From positions 15,562,001 to 15,626,000 of the forward strand of contig JBHGNT010000014.1 in assembly GCA_043228905.1 (NCBI GenBank): 64,000 nucleotides of DNA, written 5' to 3'. Positions 35,771 through 45,939 of the stretch are shown here, one piece after another. The notes beneath the pieces were generated by a model. The model was not told the origin of the DNA. It ran no database searches and saw only the letters and a program-made list of their open reading frames with translations. The position numbers and the translations under genes were made by a program. Numbering within the stretch: position 1 is the first letter of the stretch; the number at the start of each line of letters is the position of its first letter. This stretch comes from Azolla caroliniana (taxonomy: Eukaryota > Polypodiophyta).

Positions 35771-37320
35771 TCACCACAACTCGGAGCGGGATGCCGTTTC
35801 TCTTCTTCGGATGCTTCCATATGCACCCATCCCGTAGGAAGAATCTGTATGCTTTCTTCCGAATCCGGTTGGTCTCTTCTTTCGTCCACGCCACGTCCGG
35901 TGTCATTGTCTTCAGGAACCCACCGATCTGGAGCCACTCCCTGTCGTACTTGCTCTCGTCGAACTCGTTAAGCGCCAGGCAATCAGAGTGCTCCCCTCTA
36001 GTCTTTGCAACACCTTGTCGCAGTCATCGACGTGGTCCGCCACGAATTTCCGGCATCCATCCGATCTTATTGTCTCGTCCTTATCCTCCACTGGGAATCC
36101 TTTGATCGGGATGTTGTCTAAGAATGGCATGGTGATGTCTGGGATACAATCCCTTAGCACTTTGTTCATTTCATTCACCATGTGGGCTACCGAGTTCGTC
36201 CCTCCTTGCAGAAGGGTACACATCCGTACTAGGCCGAGAGGAGTCCGCATCGTCGTAATGTCCCTGCCCTACACGGCTAGCCGGAACTGATCGTATCCCG
36301 AGTACAAATCATCGACCAAGTAAATTGACCTTCCGACGAAGGCCTCTCCGAACTTGTCTATGGTCGGTCCGATTCCTGCGTTCTGAATGGTCACCTTGTT
36401 GACCGGTTGCAGGTCCTGAATGAAGCGCAACGTGCCGTTCTTCTTGGGCACGATAAACCACCGATTAGAATACGGGGCACTTGACGGTTTGAGGATGCCC
36501 ATATCCACCTTCTGTTTCAGCAGCTCCATCAACTTCGGGATGTGAGCTCTGGGTACTGGAATCGGTTTGAGATTCCACAGTACATGTGGTACCGTGAAGA
36601 TCACCATCGGTTCCACAATCGTCGGGTCTACGCACCCGATCTCCTCCGGCGAGAATGCGAAGGCCTTTCCGTGCCTCTCGAGCATTCTCCGAAACCAGTC
36701 CTCCTCCGCCGGCAGTAGAAAGCCACCCCCACCAACCTTGAGCTCTCATAGCGTTATGTCAGTGAATCGGTGTCCTATGCCAGCCGGATCTCGTAAACTT
36801 GGGTCTGACACGACCCCCTTCATCCGTAACTCGCTACCCTTCGGCAAGGGTGCCACGACTGGCCTCACCTTCCAGTCCACAGTCTTGTACTTCGTATCCA
36901 CTCGGGCCGTCCGATCCGACTCGAGTCCTCTACCGAAGTCGGCGATGACTTCGTACATCTTTTCCGAACATACCGGAATCGTCCGGTCTTCACTAAGGCC
37001 CTCTCTGAGCATCTTCCATAACTTCCCCAAGATGTCATCAAGAGAGACCGCCTCCACGGCTTTGTTGATTTCCTCTTTGGGGGCGAGGACTCCGCATGCT
37101 CTGAGTCGCTCTTCTGCCCGCTTCTTCTCCCGGCCAACGACGCCGGCTATTGTACAACCTCCGCCGTCGGAGAACCAAAACTTCCTACCTATGTTACAAG
37201 TTCTTCTGCCTACTATACATGTGTGGGGTTTTTCCGGAGTGTCTGGACTATCGCGTCCCCACGCCTTGATAGCCCTCTCTAAAAATCCCCTCGGCTTTCG
37301 CCGCCGAGGGTCTCGCGGTT
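35771..37320 (-). pseudogene. Gypsy F pol: RT N-terminal two thirds plus integrase zinc scrap
   Basis: Minus strand: leader (VEAVSLDDILGKLWKM, YKTVDWKVRPVVAPLPKG), RT start (MLERHGKAFAFSPEEIGCVD, APYSNRWFIVPKKNGTLRF, YSGYDQFRLAV), then TPLGLVRMCTLLQGGTNSVAH and MPFLDNIPIKG. The FLDD box of this family reads FLDN here. Near 35990 the frame jumps to the integrase zinc-domain leader. The RT end, RNase H and most of the integrase are deleted. Confidence 0.85.
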
Positions 37321-38634
37321 ACGCTCGTGGTTCGGTCGTACCATCAGAAACTTAACGGAGTGACGCCCATCCTGGCTTTTGACTCGGGCATACGCCGAAC
37401 CGTTGTCCATCACCTTCATCTCCATGCGCGCCGTCGTGATGTATGGTTCTCCGAGTATCACCGGATGCGAGGACGTCTCCTGCACGAAGAAGTGTTGATC
37501 GATCTCGACATCGCCGATTTTCACTCGTACATTCGGGAAGGTTCCGTGTAGCACCTCTGTGGCGCGCATTGTTGTCCATATCTTCCACCCATGCTTGGTG
37601 TTGATTGGCCACTTTCCCTTCTTGTAAAGGTCCATGGATATCAAGTTGATCTCTGAACCATGGTCTACCAATGCCACCACCGGCTCCTGGACGTCCCCGA
37701 TCCGAACAGGGGTTTCCGTAGTGGCCCTAGCCCAATGTAGCCTCGAGTAGTGGCTTTCCACCAACTCGTCCTCCAGGGCCATGTCTTCTAGGTGCGTCGT
37801 TCGCACCTCCATCGGCTTCTCCGGCTCCGGCTCCGTCAAAAGCATTTTCTGCTTCATCAAGTCTACGATGGAGTCATGGAACTCCTTCTTGGCGATACGG
37901 AGCACTTCCCTCAGTGACAACTCCACTTTGCTGTCAAGGATCCGTTCCTCCAGGACCTTTCGTAGGTCCGTGGTCCTTTCAATCTCTATGCTCAACCGGT
38001 AACTGGCCTTCCTTGCCTTGTCCGGTGCACCGGATGCACCAACATCATTCCGCTTCGGCTTGAACCGGGTCTCATACCGTTGTGAGGGTCCAGCCCCCCC
38101 GGTCTTTCCTGTGCGCTTGTCTTCCACCATAACCTCGTAGTTCTGGCACGCGGCTTCCATGAAGCCCGTCTTCTCTTCGACTGGGTCACTCCACCCGGTT
38201 ACCTCCCGGACCCGTCTTTCCACACGGTCCGCTTCCCCTTTCCTTAGCCGTACGTCAGCTAGGCCTTCCAACATCAACGGCTAGAACCCGGAGTCCTTTG
38301 TTTTCCTGACTTCATCACTCCCAACCCGGATTCCCGCCGACACAGAGTAATGGATGGTCTCCGCGTGGCGAGCTGCTGCTTCCTCCATCAACCGTTTCAT
38401 CCCCCCTTGTCCGACGTTCAGATCCAAGGCCCTTCGGGTTTCGCTAACGTGTACCCGCCCATTCCACAGGCACACCCCGTTGGCCCTTATTGCTTCGGCG
38501 AATTCCACGCAGTCCTTTCGGGCGTGGCTGACCGCGTCACACCACAAGCACTGTTGCCCAGCCGGGGGCCTTCGGTCATGAGCTTGTTCGCCATCGTCCC
38601 TTCGTGCTTGTGCAATCTGGAGGTTCCTCACCAT
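37279..38634 (-). pseudogene. Gypsy F gag-protease, partial
   Basis: The zinc knuckle CLWCDAVSHARKDC is at about 38540. One in-frame stop falls at 38281. The frame then continues with VVALVDHGSEINLISMDLY (retropepsin-like, about 37655) and YITTARMEMKVMDNGSAYAR, ending SRGDF at a GATTTTTAG stop (37279). The gag N-terminus is missing. Confidence 0.86.
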
Positions 38635-38682
38635 CTGAGTAAGCTCCTCCAGAGCCGCCCTTCACGTCGGGTTCACCAAAGA

Positions 38683-39579
38683 TGTCGCGTTGTTGCGCGT
38701 GTGCATGTGGAAGGCGCAGGACCACGGGGGTCTCGGACTAGGGGGGAAAGGGGTGCCGAGAAACCGAGTCCGAACACGTCCCGGAGGCGTCCGAACATGA
38801 GAGAGAGTGAAAGAGACAAAGAGAGAGAGAAAATGCGCAGGACACCGACTCTTATGCACAGGGAACAATGGCTATGTTCCCGACACCACCAATACACCAA
38901 TATACACAGACAGGTATAAGTATATATATTACAGGGGGAAAGATACAACCCCGGGTTTGAGCCGGACCGAGGTAGGGTAGGTTACAACAGCAGTCTGTTG
39001 CCAAGCCGCCGATAGGGGAGCTCTTGGGCTCGTCGTGCCGAGCGGGGTCTTGCACAAGAGGCCGGGAAAGAGCAAACCCAATACCGACACGAACTCTCTA
39101 CCCACACGGCGACGACGACGACGACGACGACGAAGAAGAAGAAGAAGAAGAAGAAGAAGAAGAAGAAGAAGAAGAAGAAGAAGAAGAAGAAGAAGAAGAA
39201 GAAGAAGAAGAAGAAGAAGAAGAAGAAGAAGAAGAAGAAGAAGAAGAGAAGGAAGTACCAAGATGAAACCCTAGAACGAAGTGAGAATAAAAGAAACTGC
39301 CTAAACCTAAACTAACGATATAAACCCTCTAACACAAAATGGGCAACCTCTCTACAAGGGACCATCCCTTCCTTTTATAGAACAAGGAGAGGGATACGTT
39401 ACAATGTGGGATAAATCCCGATTTACATGGGATTCTTTGTCCCGACTTGAGTCGCACTCGGCGCCATAAAGGTACCCCTATTATTCACACATTTATACAA
39501 GGGTGAGTGCACATGATGCACTCCTCCGATTCTTCTGATATTCCCCGGTTTCTCACCATGACCCGGAATCTTCACGACA
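38683..39579 (-). repeat. 5' LTR of Gypsy F with (GAC)n(GAA)n microsatellite
   Basis: 897 bp. A GAC run (39104-39131) passes into about 38 GAA units (to 39246). The beginning and end match the Gypsy I LTR family. Confidence 0.88.
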
Positions 39580-39583
39580 ACGC

Positions 39584-40864
39584 TTAAGCCATACAGCTTC
39601 GCACGCGGCGACTGTGCGCCCCTGTATTCGGCTTCAGTGCTCGACAATGCGACTATCAGCTGTTTCTTGTTGCTCCAGGAGATCGCTCCGCTACCGAGGG
39701 AGAAGACGAATCCGGATGTGGATCGTCTATCCGCTTTGTATCCTGCCCAGTCTGCGTATGTGTACACTTCAAGTCGAATGGTCGTATTCGACTTATACAA
39801 GATGCCGTGATCCATTGTCGTAGTATCCTCTTAGCACAATCGAGATGAAGGTTACGCGGATTTTGCATGAATTGGCTAAGTAGGCTGACCAAATAACTTA
39901 GGTTGGGTCGCGTAATGGTGAGATAGATCAAGCTACCGATCAGTTGGCGATACTGAGTCGGTTCAGTCTCGACCGTGCCGGAACTGGCATCAATCTTGAT
40001 ATTGCGATCAAGAGGGGTAGTCACAGGTTTGCACTCTGTCATTCCGAATTTGTACAATAGGTTGAGGACGTAGTGCCGTTGTGAGATCATTATCCCGACT
40101 AGTGTCTGAATTATTTCAATACCTAGGAAGTAATGAAGTTCATGCAGGTCTTTCATTTTGAATCTGCCGGAAAGAAGTGATTTAACATTGCTAATCTCGA
40201 CGAGATTCTTTCCTCCGATGACCAAATCATCCACGTACAAGATGATGATTATCGGGCTATCCGACTCGTTTCGAATGTACATGGAAGTGTCGGATTTTGA
40301 CATTTGGAATCCGACTTGATGAAGATATTGCGTGATCATCAAATGCCAAGCACGCGGTGCTTGTTTGAGGCCGTAAAGTGGCTTCTTGAGTCGGCATACG
40401 GCGTGTGGATGAGTACGCAATTCGAATCCGGGTGGTTGTGTCATATACACCTCTTCTTCTAGCTCTCCTTGGAGGAAAACGTTTTTCACGTCCATCTGAT
40501 GGAGGTGACACCCTTTTGCTGCTGCTAGCGCGATTACGGTTCGTACTGTCGTCATCTTTGCCACCGGGGCAAAGGTTTCTTCGTAGTCTACACCGTGTGT
40601 CTGTGCATAGCCTTTTGCAACGAGCCGCGCTTTGAAGCGATTTATGGAACCATCAACATTGTGCTTCATCTTGTAAATCCACCTGCAACCAATTGGTTTC
40701 TTGTTCGGGGGGAGAGGAATGAGATCCCATGTCTCATTTTTGCATAACGCTTCCATCTCCTCATTCATCGCGTTGACCCATAGCGGATCCTTTGCGGCTT
40801 CGGAAAGCGTTTCCGGTTCCCGTACTGACGCTACCTTCATCATGAATGCATAATGATACACCAT
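39584..40864 (-). pseudogene. Copia E reverse transcriptase and RNase H start
   Basis: Long open frame: [99 protein letters not shown] frameshift at about 39815 moves to the RNase H frame ([31 protein letters not shown]). A second frameshift precedes VAACEAVWLKR, where Gypsy F cuts the gene at 39583. Confidence 0.9.
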
Positions 40865-41543
40865 GTATTCGTCGTAGCCGTAGCGGTTTACGGGGTTCTT
40901 ATCGCGCGTGGATCGGCGTGGCTTGTCATTTGTGAGTTATAGGGGTTTCTTCACGCCGTCCGTGTGGATGTCAAGGCCTTCGACCTCACTATCGAGCGAG
41001 GTTGGAGTCGAAGTATTCTCCGGTGCGTACCAGGATGCGTATTCGTTGAAGACTATGTCTCGACTTGTTCGAACCTTACGGGTAGATGGGTTGTAGCATT
41101 TGTACCCCTTCTGTTCGAGTGAGTATCCTACGAGGATACATTTCTCGGACATTTGGTCAAGCTTTTGCCGCGTATCGGTCGGGAATATGTACATAGGTGA
41201 TAGAGCCGAAAATGCGGACATGCGATAAGTCCGGCTTCTTTCCAAAGAACTTCTCATGAGGAGTTATGTCGTGTACTCCTGAGGTTGTGCACCTATTCAT
41301 GAGGTATACGGCCGTGTTCGCCGCTTTTGCCCAGTACAATTTCAGCAGGTTCTTCTCATTCATCATGGCTCGTGCGACTTCTACTATGTGGCGGTTTTTA
41401 CGCTCAGCTACGCCGTTTTGCTGAGGTGTATGTCAGCACGAGAACTCTCGTCGGACTCTTTCCTTGCGGAGATACGCCGAGAACTCATCCGAAAAATATT
41501 CTTTGCCTCCATCGAATCGAAGGCATCGTACATGCCGGCCCGT
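40865..41543 (-). pseudogene. Copia E integrase, C-terminal half
   Basis: On the minus strand from 41539: TGRHVRCLRFDGGKEYFSDEF (catalytic Asp region), HTPQQNGVAERKNRHIVEVA (third catalytic Glu), LYWAKAANTAVYLMNRC, a frameshift near 41160, then LDQMSEKCILVGYSLEQKGYK. An in-frame stop at about 40938 separates it from RT. Confidence 0.87.
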
Positions 41544-42487
41544 TGTCGGGGTAGTTGTGGTTCGTGTGGCGAAGTCGCAGGGACGAAGGTTAAGGGGAGT
41601 TGAAGGAACTTAAATTTTAATAAGGCTTGTATGGTGATGTAGAAAGGTTAAGAGTAGCAAGAAGAAGAGTTGCGAGTAATGTGTGTGTGTGAGAGAGATG
41701 AGAGAGAGAGAGAGAGACGAGCATAGATAAAAGATAGAGACAATGTATGATTCAAGAAGCAAGATAGACGCAAAATATGATTTAAGAAGGAAGATTGAGA
41801 CAAAGTATGAATCAAGGAACAAGAGTATATGATATAAACATGATGTATATTAAAAATATAACATTTTACCAACTTTACAATCCTTGATCGCAAACTGAAC
41901 ACATTCTCTACCGACCCTTGATTTGAACCCTCGACCTCAACTTCGAAACGAGAGGTTCTCCACCCACCCAATGAGCTAGTCTTCTTCAATTGATTGTATT
42001 ATTTTCTCACTCTCTCTTGATTCCTTCCCTTGTTTTCCCTTTCCCCTCCTTATATAAGTGTTGCCATGCATATGGTAATGTATGGGAGCATGGCATGCAT
42101 GCAATGCATGAGTTACATGTAATGCATGATCGCCATTTGGCGCACATGCATTGCATGTGATGAATGATGGGTATGTATGAAAATAGTATGGGATAAGTAT
42201 AATGATGAAAATGCATTCTAAAATAACTAACCTAGCTTAGTGGTGTATGCTTGGTGCTTGGTATACAAGGTTGAGGGTTCAAGTCCCTCAATTTTACTTA
42301 ATACAATATATAGCTTCATTCTTATATCATGAAGCACATTTATTACACACTTTTACAAATAAATAGCCTAGCCTAGTGGTATGTACATTGTACATCGTAT
42401 ATAAGGATGTGGGTTCAAGTCTCTCAAATATTATTAAATACAACATTTAAGCTCATTTTTATATCGTGAAGCACATTCTTCACGACA
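41544..42487 (-). repeat. 3' LTR of Gypsy H, carrying two tRNA-like modules
   Basis: Contains box A/box B pairs TAGCTTAGTGG/GGTTCAAGTCC (42233/42276) and TAGCCTAGTGG/GGTTCAAGTCT (42368/42411), both spaced 43 nt, 135 bp apart. A TGCATG-rich palindromic block lies at 42065-42180. Confidence 0.95.
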
Positions 42488-42525
42488 CCCACCCCCTCTG
42501 AACTTGCACATTGGTTGTGCAGAGT

Positions 42526-45500
42526 TCATCCAACACTTCTTCCGATTTTTAGTTCTTCTACTTCTTCATAAAATTCAGGCTCTAATGACTCCCTCCTTTT
42601 AAATATTTTAATCCTTTTTCCTGCAATTGGGATACGAATTTCTGTCCCATCTAATTCATTGAGGAAATATGTGGCTTTATCTGTTATTTTCCTAACTTCA
42701 TAAGGTCCAAACCATCTTTTTGCAAACTTTCGAATAGTACTGTATTGATTATCTAGGCTATTATCATATACTAATACCCAATCTCCCTCTTGCACCTTTC
42801 TTGGTCGTATTCTTTTCATCTTGTCAAATCTGTCCTTATTCTTGATTCTTGCCTCTTTCAATCTAGTAGCTGCTTTTTCTATGTCTTCTATCCTTGATTG
42901 AAGTTGTCGGATTCGAACCGCAAGTAAATCTTCCCTACTCATTTCCGATTCCCAAGGCAACACAGCCCATGTAGCTATCTTTTCTTCAATTGGCATTATT
43001 GGCTTCTGTCCTGTGATTAATTCTGCAGGCATATATCCAGTAACAGTGCTGTGAGTTGTCCTATCAGCCCATAGTGCATAGGGTAAGGTTTTTGGCCAAT
43101 CACTAACCCGTCCTCTACATGCTTTTGCCAAAGCTTTGACTATTGGCCCATGTCCCCTTTCTACCTTTCCATTAGCTTCTGGATTGTACGCCGTTGTCAA
43201 AGAAAGCCGAATTCCTATTTTGTCGAAAAAATCTTGAGCTTCCGCAGAATTGAGTTCTCCCCTATCTGCCACTATCTTCCCGATACATCCATATCTACAA
43301 ACAATGTCCTCCAAGATGAATTGACATACTCCTAATGTCCCTTTTGTTCTCAATGAACGACCTTCCACTTGATTTGTTAGATCTTCTCTAGCAAGAACCA
43401 AGTATCTCTTTTGTCCTACTCCAAGTGGCATTGTTACCAAATCTATCATCCACTTGTAATGCACCCCCGGTGAGTATGTTGGGTGTAATTCATCACAAAA
43501 TTTTACATTTGAATAATATTGACAAGTGGGACAAGTTTCCACATACTTTTTTATTTGCTCATAGTATCGAGGCCACCAAAATCGTTCTTTAATCTTATTG
43601 AAAGTGGCCCACACTCCTCGATGACCAGCCCATTCTTTGTCATGCAGCTCTTTGATTATCTCCTTTCTTTGCCCTTCAGAACCTATTACTCTTTGCGGGT
43701 TTCCAGTCTTGGTTTTCGGATGTCGCCATAGATATCCTTCATGCAGGAAGAACTTATGGGCTTTCTTGCGAAACTGTGCGAACTCTTTTCCAGATCGACC
43801 TTTGTACTTGTCAGGGGTTTGTAGGTATTTCCCTATTTCCTTGAATTCTTCTTCATACTCCTCTTCTAGAAACTGCATTCCTCCTTCCTGAGTAATGCTT
43901 GTGGTAAGGACTGTTTGTTCTTTGTCCTCATCGTCCGAGTCTGGAATCTCCTCTTCCTCATACCTTGCTCTTGATAACATATCTGCTACTGCATTTCTAT
44001 TCCCAGAGATATGTCGAACTTCAGGGTTGATTGATCTAATATAGATACACCATCTTAACATGGCTTGATCTGGAATATCACAATTAGCTATGATACCCAG
44101 AATAGGCAAACAATCTGTTTCTATTATTACTTCAGCACCAATTAAGTAATCTCTGTCTGTCTTTACAGCTGTTACTATCCCCCATAGCTCTCTTTTCACC
44201 TGTGCATATTTTCTTTGCCGACCACTAAGAACCTTTGCCCCGAATCGGACTGGATACCTTTCTTCCCTATCTTGTTGGCTTATCACCCATCCAATTCCAA
44301 TGGGACTAGAGTCTACTGTGAGATATATGGGCCGGGTGTAGTCTGGTTGCTTTAATGGTGGAGCTTGTGCCAAGTAGTACTTCAATTTCTTCATTGCCTC
44401 TGAATGCTCTTCACTCCATTCAAATGTCTCTCCTTTTCTTAGGAGTCTATATAAAGGTTCAGATAAATGGGCATAATGCGGAATCCATTTACAGTAAAAA
44501 ACACATACCCCCAGAAACCTTCGTACTTCTGAGATGGATGTACATTCCTCTTGCATATTTTGAATTGCATTGACCTTGGTTGGGGATGGCTTTCTCCCAT
44601 ACGGGCCACACATATGACCAACTATTAATATCTCTTTTGCCCCAAATATTGACTTCGCCCCTGATAAGGTCAAATGCACTTCTTCCATCCTTGATAGCAC
44701 CTTCTCACAATCCTTGATATGATCAGCAACGAATTGACGGCAACCACTTTCGTCCAATTCCTCGTTCTTCTCTTCCTCCTTGCATCCCTTAATTGGAACA
44801 TCATCTAGAAAAGGCATTGTAATATGAGGAATAAAATCACGAAGTACCTTGTTCATTCCATTCATCATATGCGCCACTGAGTTGGTCGCTCCTTGCGGCA
44901 AGGTGCACATCCGTACTAACCCTATAGGTGTCTTGATAGAAGTTATATCTCGACTTTTGATAGCAAGTTGAAATTGATCATACCCGGAATAAAGGTCTCC
45001 CATTGAATATATAGCTCTTCCTGCAAACATCTCAGCAAACTCATCCACAATTGGCCCTACTCCCGAGTTTCGGATTGTTACCTTATTCACGGGTTGCATA
45101 TCTTGGATAAATCGGAGTCGCCCATCTTTCTTTAACACAGTGAACCATCGACTCGAGTAAGGAGCGTTCGATGGTTCCAAGATACCCATCCTTATCTTTT
45201 CTTTCAAAAGTTCTAGTAGTTGAGGGATTCTAGCCCTAGGCATGGGTATTGGCTTAAAGTTCCATGGAATATGAGGGATAGTGAATATAACCATGGGCTC
45301 CACAATTTCTGGATCCACACACCCTATTTCCTCCGGTTGGAATGCGAACGCCTTTCCATGCCTTTTTAACATCTCCCTGAACTGCTTTTCTTCAGCGGGT
45401 AATAGGAAGTCACCCCCTCCTATTTTCATCCCTTGTATTGTTTCCGGAGTAAACACATGTCCTACCTTTCGTGGGTCTCTGATCATTGGCTCTGTGGCTG

Positions 45501-45939
45501 CTTCTTTGATTGCCTTTTCACTATCCCCTGGAAGTGGAGCAGCAATAGGACGAACCTTCTTCTCCACTGTCTTGTACTTTGTTAGTACATGTGCTTCATG
45601 ATCCTTTCGAGCAACTTCTTCAATGACCTCATACATCTTGATTGAATGGACAGGAACTTGGATTTCGTTGTCTTCTTCCATTGCTTCCAAATGAGTTATT
45701 GTATCTTCAAAACTTAATTCTTCAAACATATCCTGAATTTCTTCATCATCATCTATTAATCCAGAACACTTAAAGTACTCGAAAGCATTTTGTATTTTAT
45801 TATTATTTACTTTTAGTATAAAAGTAGCACCATTAGATGAGATTGTACAAGGAATATCTTTATTTACATTATTATTTATGGGGTTTTCTTTTATGCTCGG
45901 GCTATCACAGCCCCTACCTGTAAAAGCCCTATCTAAAAA
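42526..45939 (-). CDS. Gypsy H pol: RT, RNase H, integrase
   Basis: The frame is open from the gag stop region (about 45939) to 42526, roughly 1,138 codons; the first Met is at 45729. Order: RT (FTIPHIPWNFKPIPMPRARI, YSSRWFTVLKKDGRLRFIQD, MGDLYSGYDQFQLAI, then catalytic FLDD in TMPFLDDVPIKG instead of the usual YIDD), RNase H (LTVDSSPIGIGWVISQQ, KRELWGIV, IETDCLPILG, VADMLSRARYE), and integrase: zinc domain (GHRGVWATFNKIKERFWWP, CPTCQYYSNV), DDE core (KWMIDLV, KIVADRGELNS, YNPEANGKVERGHG) and a C-terminal basic domain (VQEGDWVLVYDNSLDNQ). It is probably expressed by -1 frameshifting from gag. The FLDD box and the CRYGCIGKIVADRG style resemble Gypsy lineages of basidiomycete fungi. Confidence 0.95.
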   Translation of the reverse strand, partial: FLDRAFTGRGCDSPSIKENPINNNVNKDIPCTISSNGATFILKVNNNKIQNAFEYFKCSGLIDDDEEIQDMFEELSFEDTITHLEAMEEDNEIQVPVHSIKMYEVIEEVARKDHEAHVLTKYKTVEKKVRPIAAPLPGDSEKAIKEAATEPMIRDPRKVGHVFTPETIQGMKIGGGDFLLPAEEKQFREMLKRHGKAFAFQPEEIGCVDPEIVEPMVIFTIPHIPWNFKPIPMPRARIPQLLELLKEKIRMGILEPSNAPYSSRWFTVLKKDGRLRFIQDMQPVNKVTIRNSGVGPIVDEFAEMFAGRAIYSMGDLYSGYDQFQLAIKSRDITSIKTPIGLVRMCTLPQGATNSVAHMMNGMNKVLRDFIPHITMPFLDDVPIKGCKEEEKNEELDESGCRQFVADHIKDCEKVLSRMEEVHLTLSGAKSIFGAKEILIVGHMCGPYGRKPSPTKVNAIQNMQEECTSISEVRRFLGVCVFYCKWIPHYAHLSEPLYRLLRKGETFEWSEEHSEAMKKLKYYLAQAPPLKQPDYTRPIYLTVDSSPIGIGWVISQQDREERYPVRFGAKVLSGRQRKYAQVKRELWGIVTAVKTDRDYLIGAEVIIETDCLPILGIIANCDIPDQAMLRWCIYIRSINPEVRHISGNRNAVADMLSRARYEEEEIPDSDDEDKEQTVLTTSITQEGGMQFLEEEYEEEFKEIGKYLQTPDKYKGRSGKEFAQFRKKAHKFFLHEGYLWRHPKTKTGNPQRVIGSEGQRKEIIKELHDKEWAGHRGVWATFNKIKERFWWPRYYEQIKKYVETCPTCQYYSNVKFCDELHPTYSPGVHYKWMIDLVTMPLGVGQKRYLVLAREDLTNQVEGRSLRTKGTLGVCQFILEDIVCRYGCIGKIVADRGELNSAEAQDFFDKIGIRLSLTTAYNPEANGKVERGHGPIVKALAKACRGRVSDWPKTLPYALWADRTTHSTVTGYMPAELITGQKPIMPIEEKIATWAVLPWESEMSREDLLAVRIRQLQSRIEDIEKAATRLKEARIKNKDRFDKMKRIRPRKVQEGDWVLVYDNSLDNQYSTIRKFAKRWFGPYEVRKITDKATYFLNELDGTEIRIPIAGKRIKIFKRRESLEPEFYEEVEELKIGRSVG

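Larger units (their letters stand above)
34333..39579 (-). mobile_element. Gypsy element F, internally deleted, inside Copia E
   Basis: The right LTR at 38683-39579 runs TGTCGCGTTG to CTTCACGACA. The left LTR starts at 34333 with TGTCGCGTTGTTACGCG and is broken near 34785 by Copia G. The target-site duplication is ACAC (34329-34332) versus ACGC (39580-39583), one C-to-T change on the minus strand. The conserved inner motif GGGTTCACCAAA, a likely primer-binding site, abuts the right LTR. Confidence 0.85.

Noticed and set aside
39035-39274. Poly-Glu, poly-Arg and poly-Leu frames over the GAA run
   Set aside because: They are translations of the (GAC)n(GAA)n microsatellite in the Gypsy F LTR on both strands, with no start context or homology.
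41610-41989. Hypothetical protein frames repeated at 48153-48532
   Set aside because: They are identical because they lie in the two Gypsy H LTRs; non-coding.
42233-42300. Genuine tRNA gene
   Set aside because: Box A and box B and a T-arm-like stem are present, but I could not form a complete acceptor stem or a convincing anticodon arm; treated as tRNA-like only.
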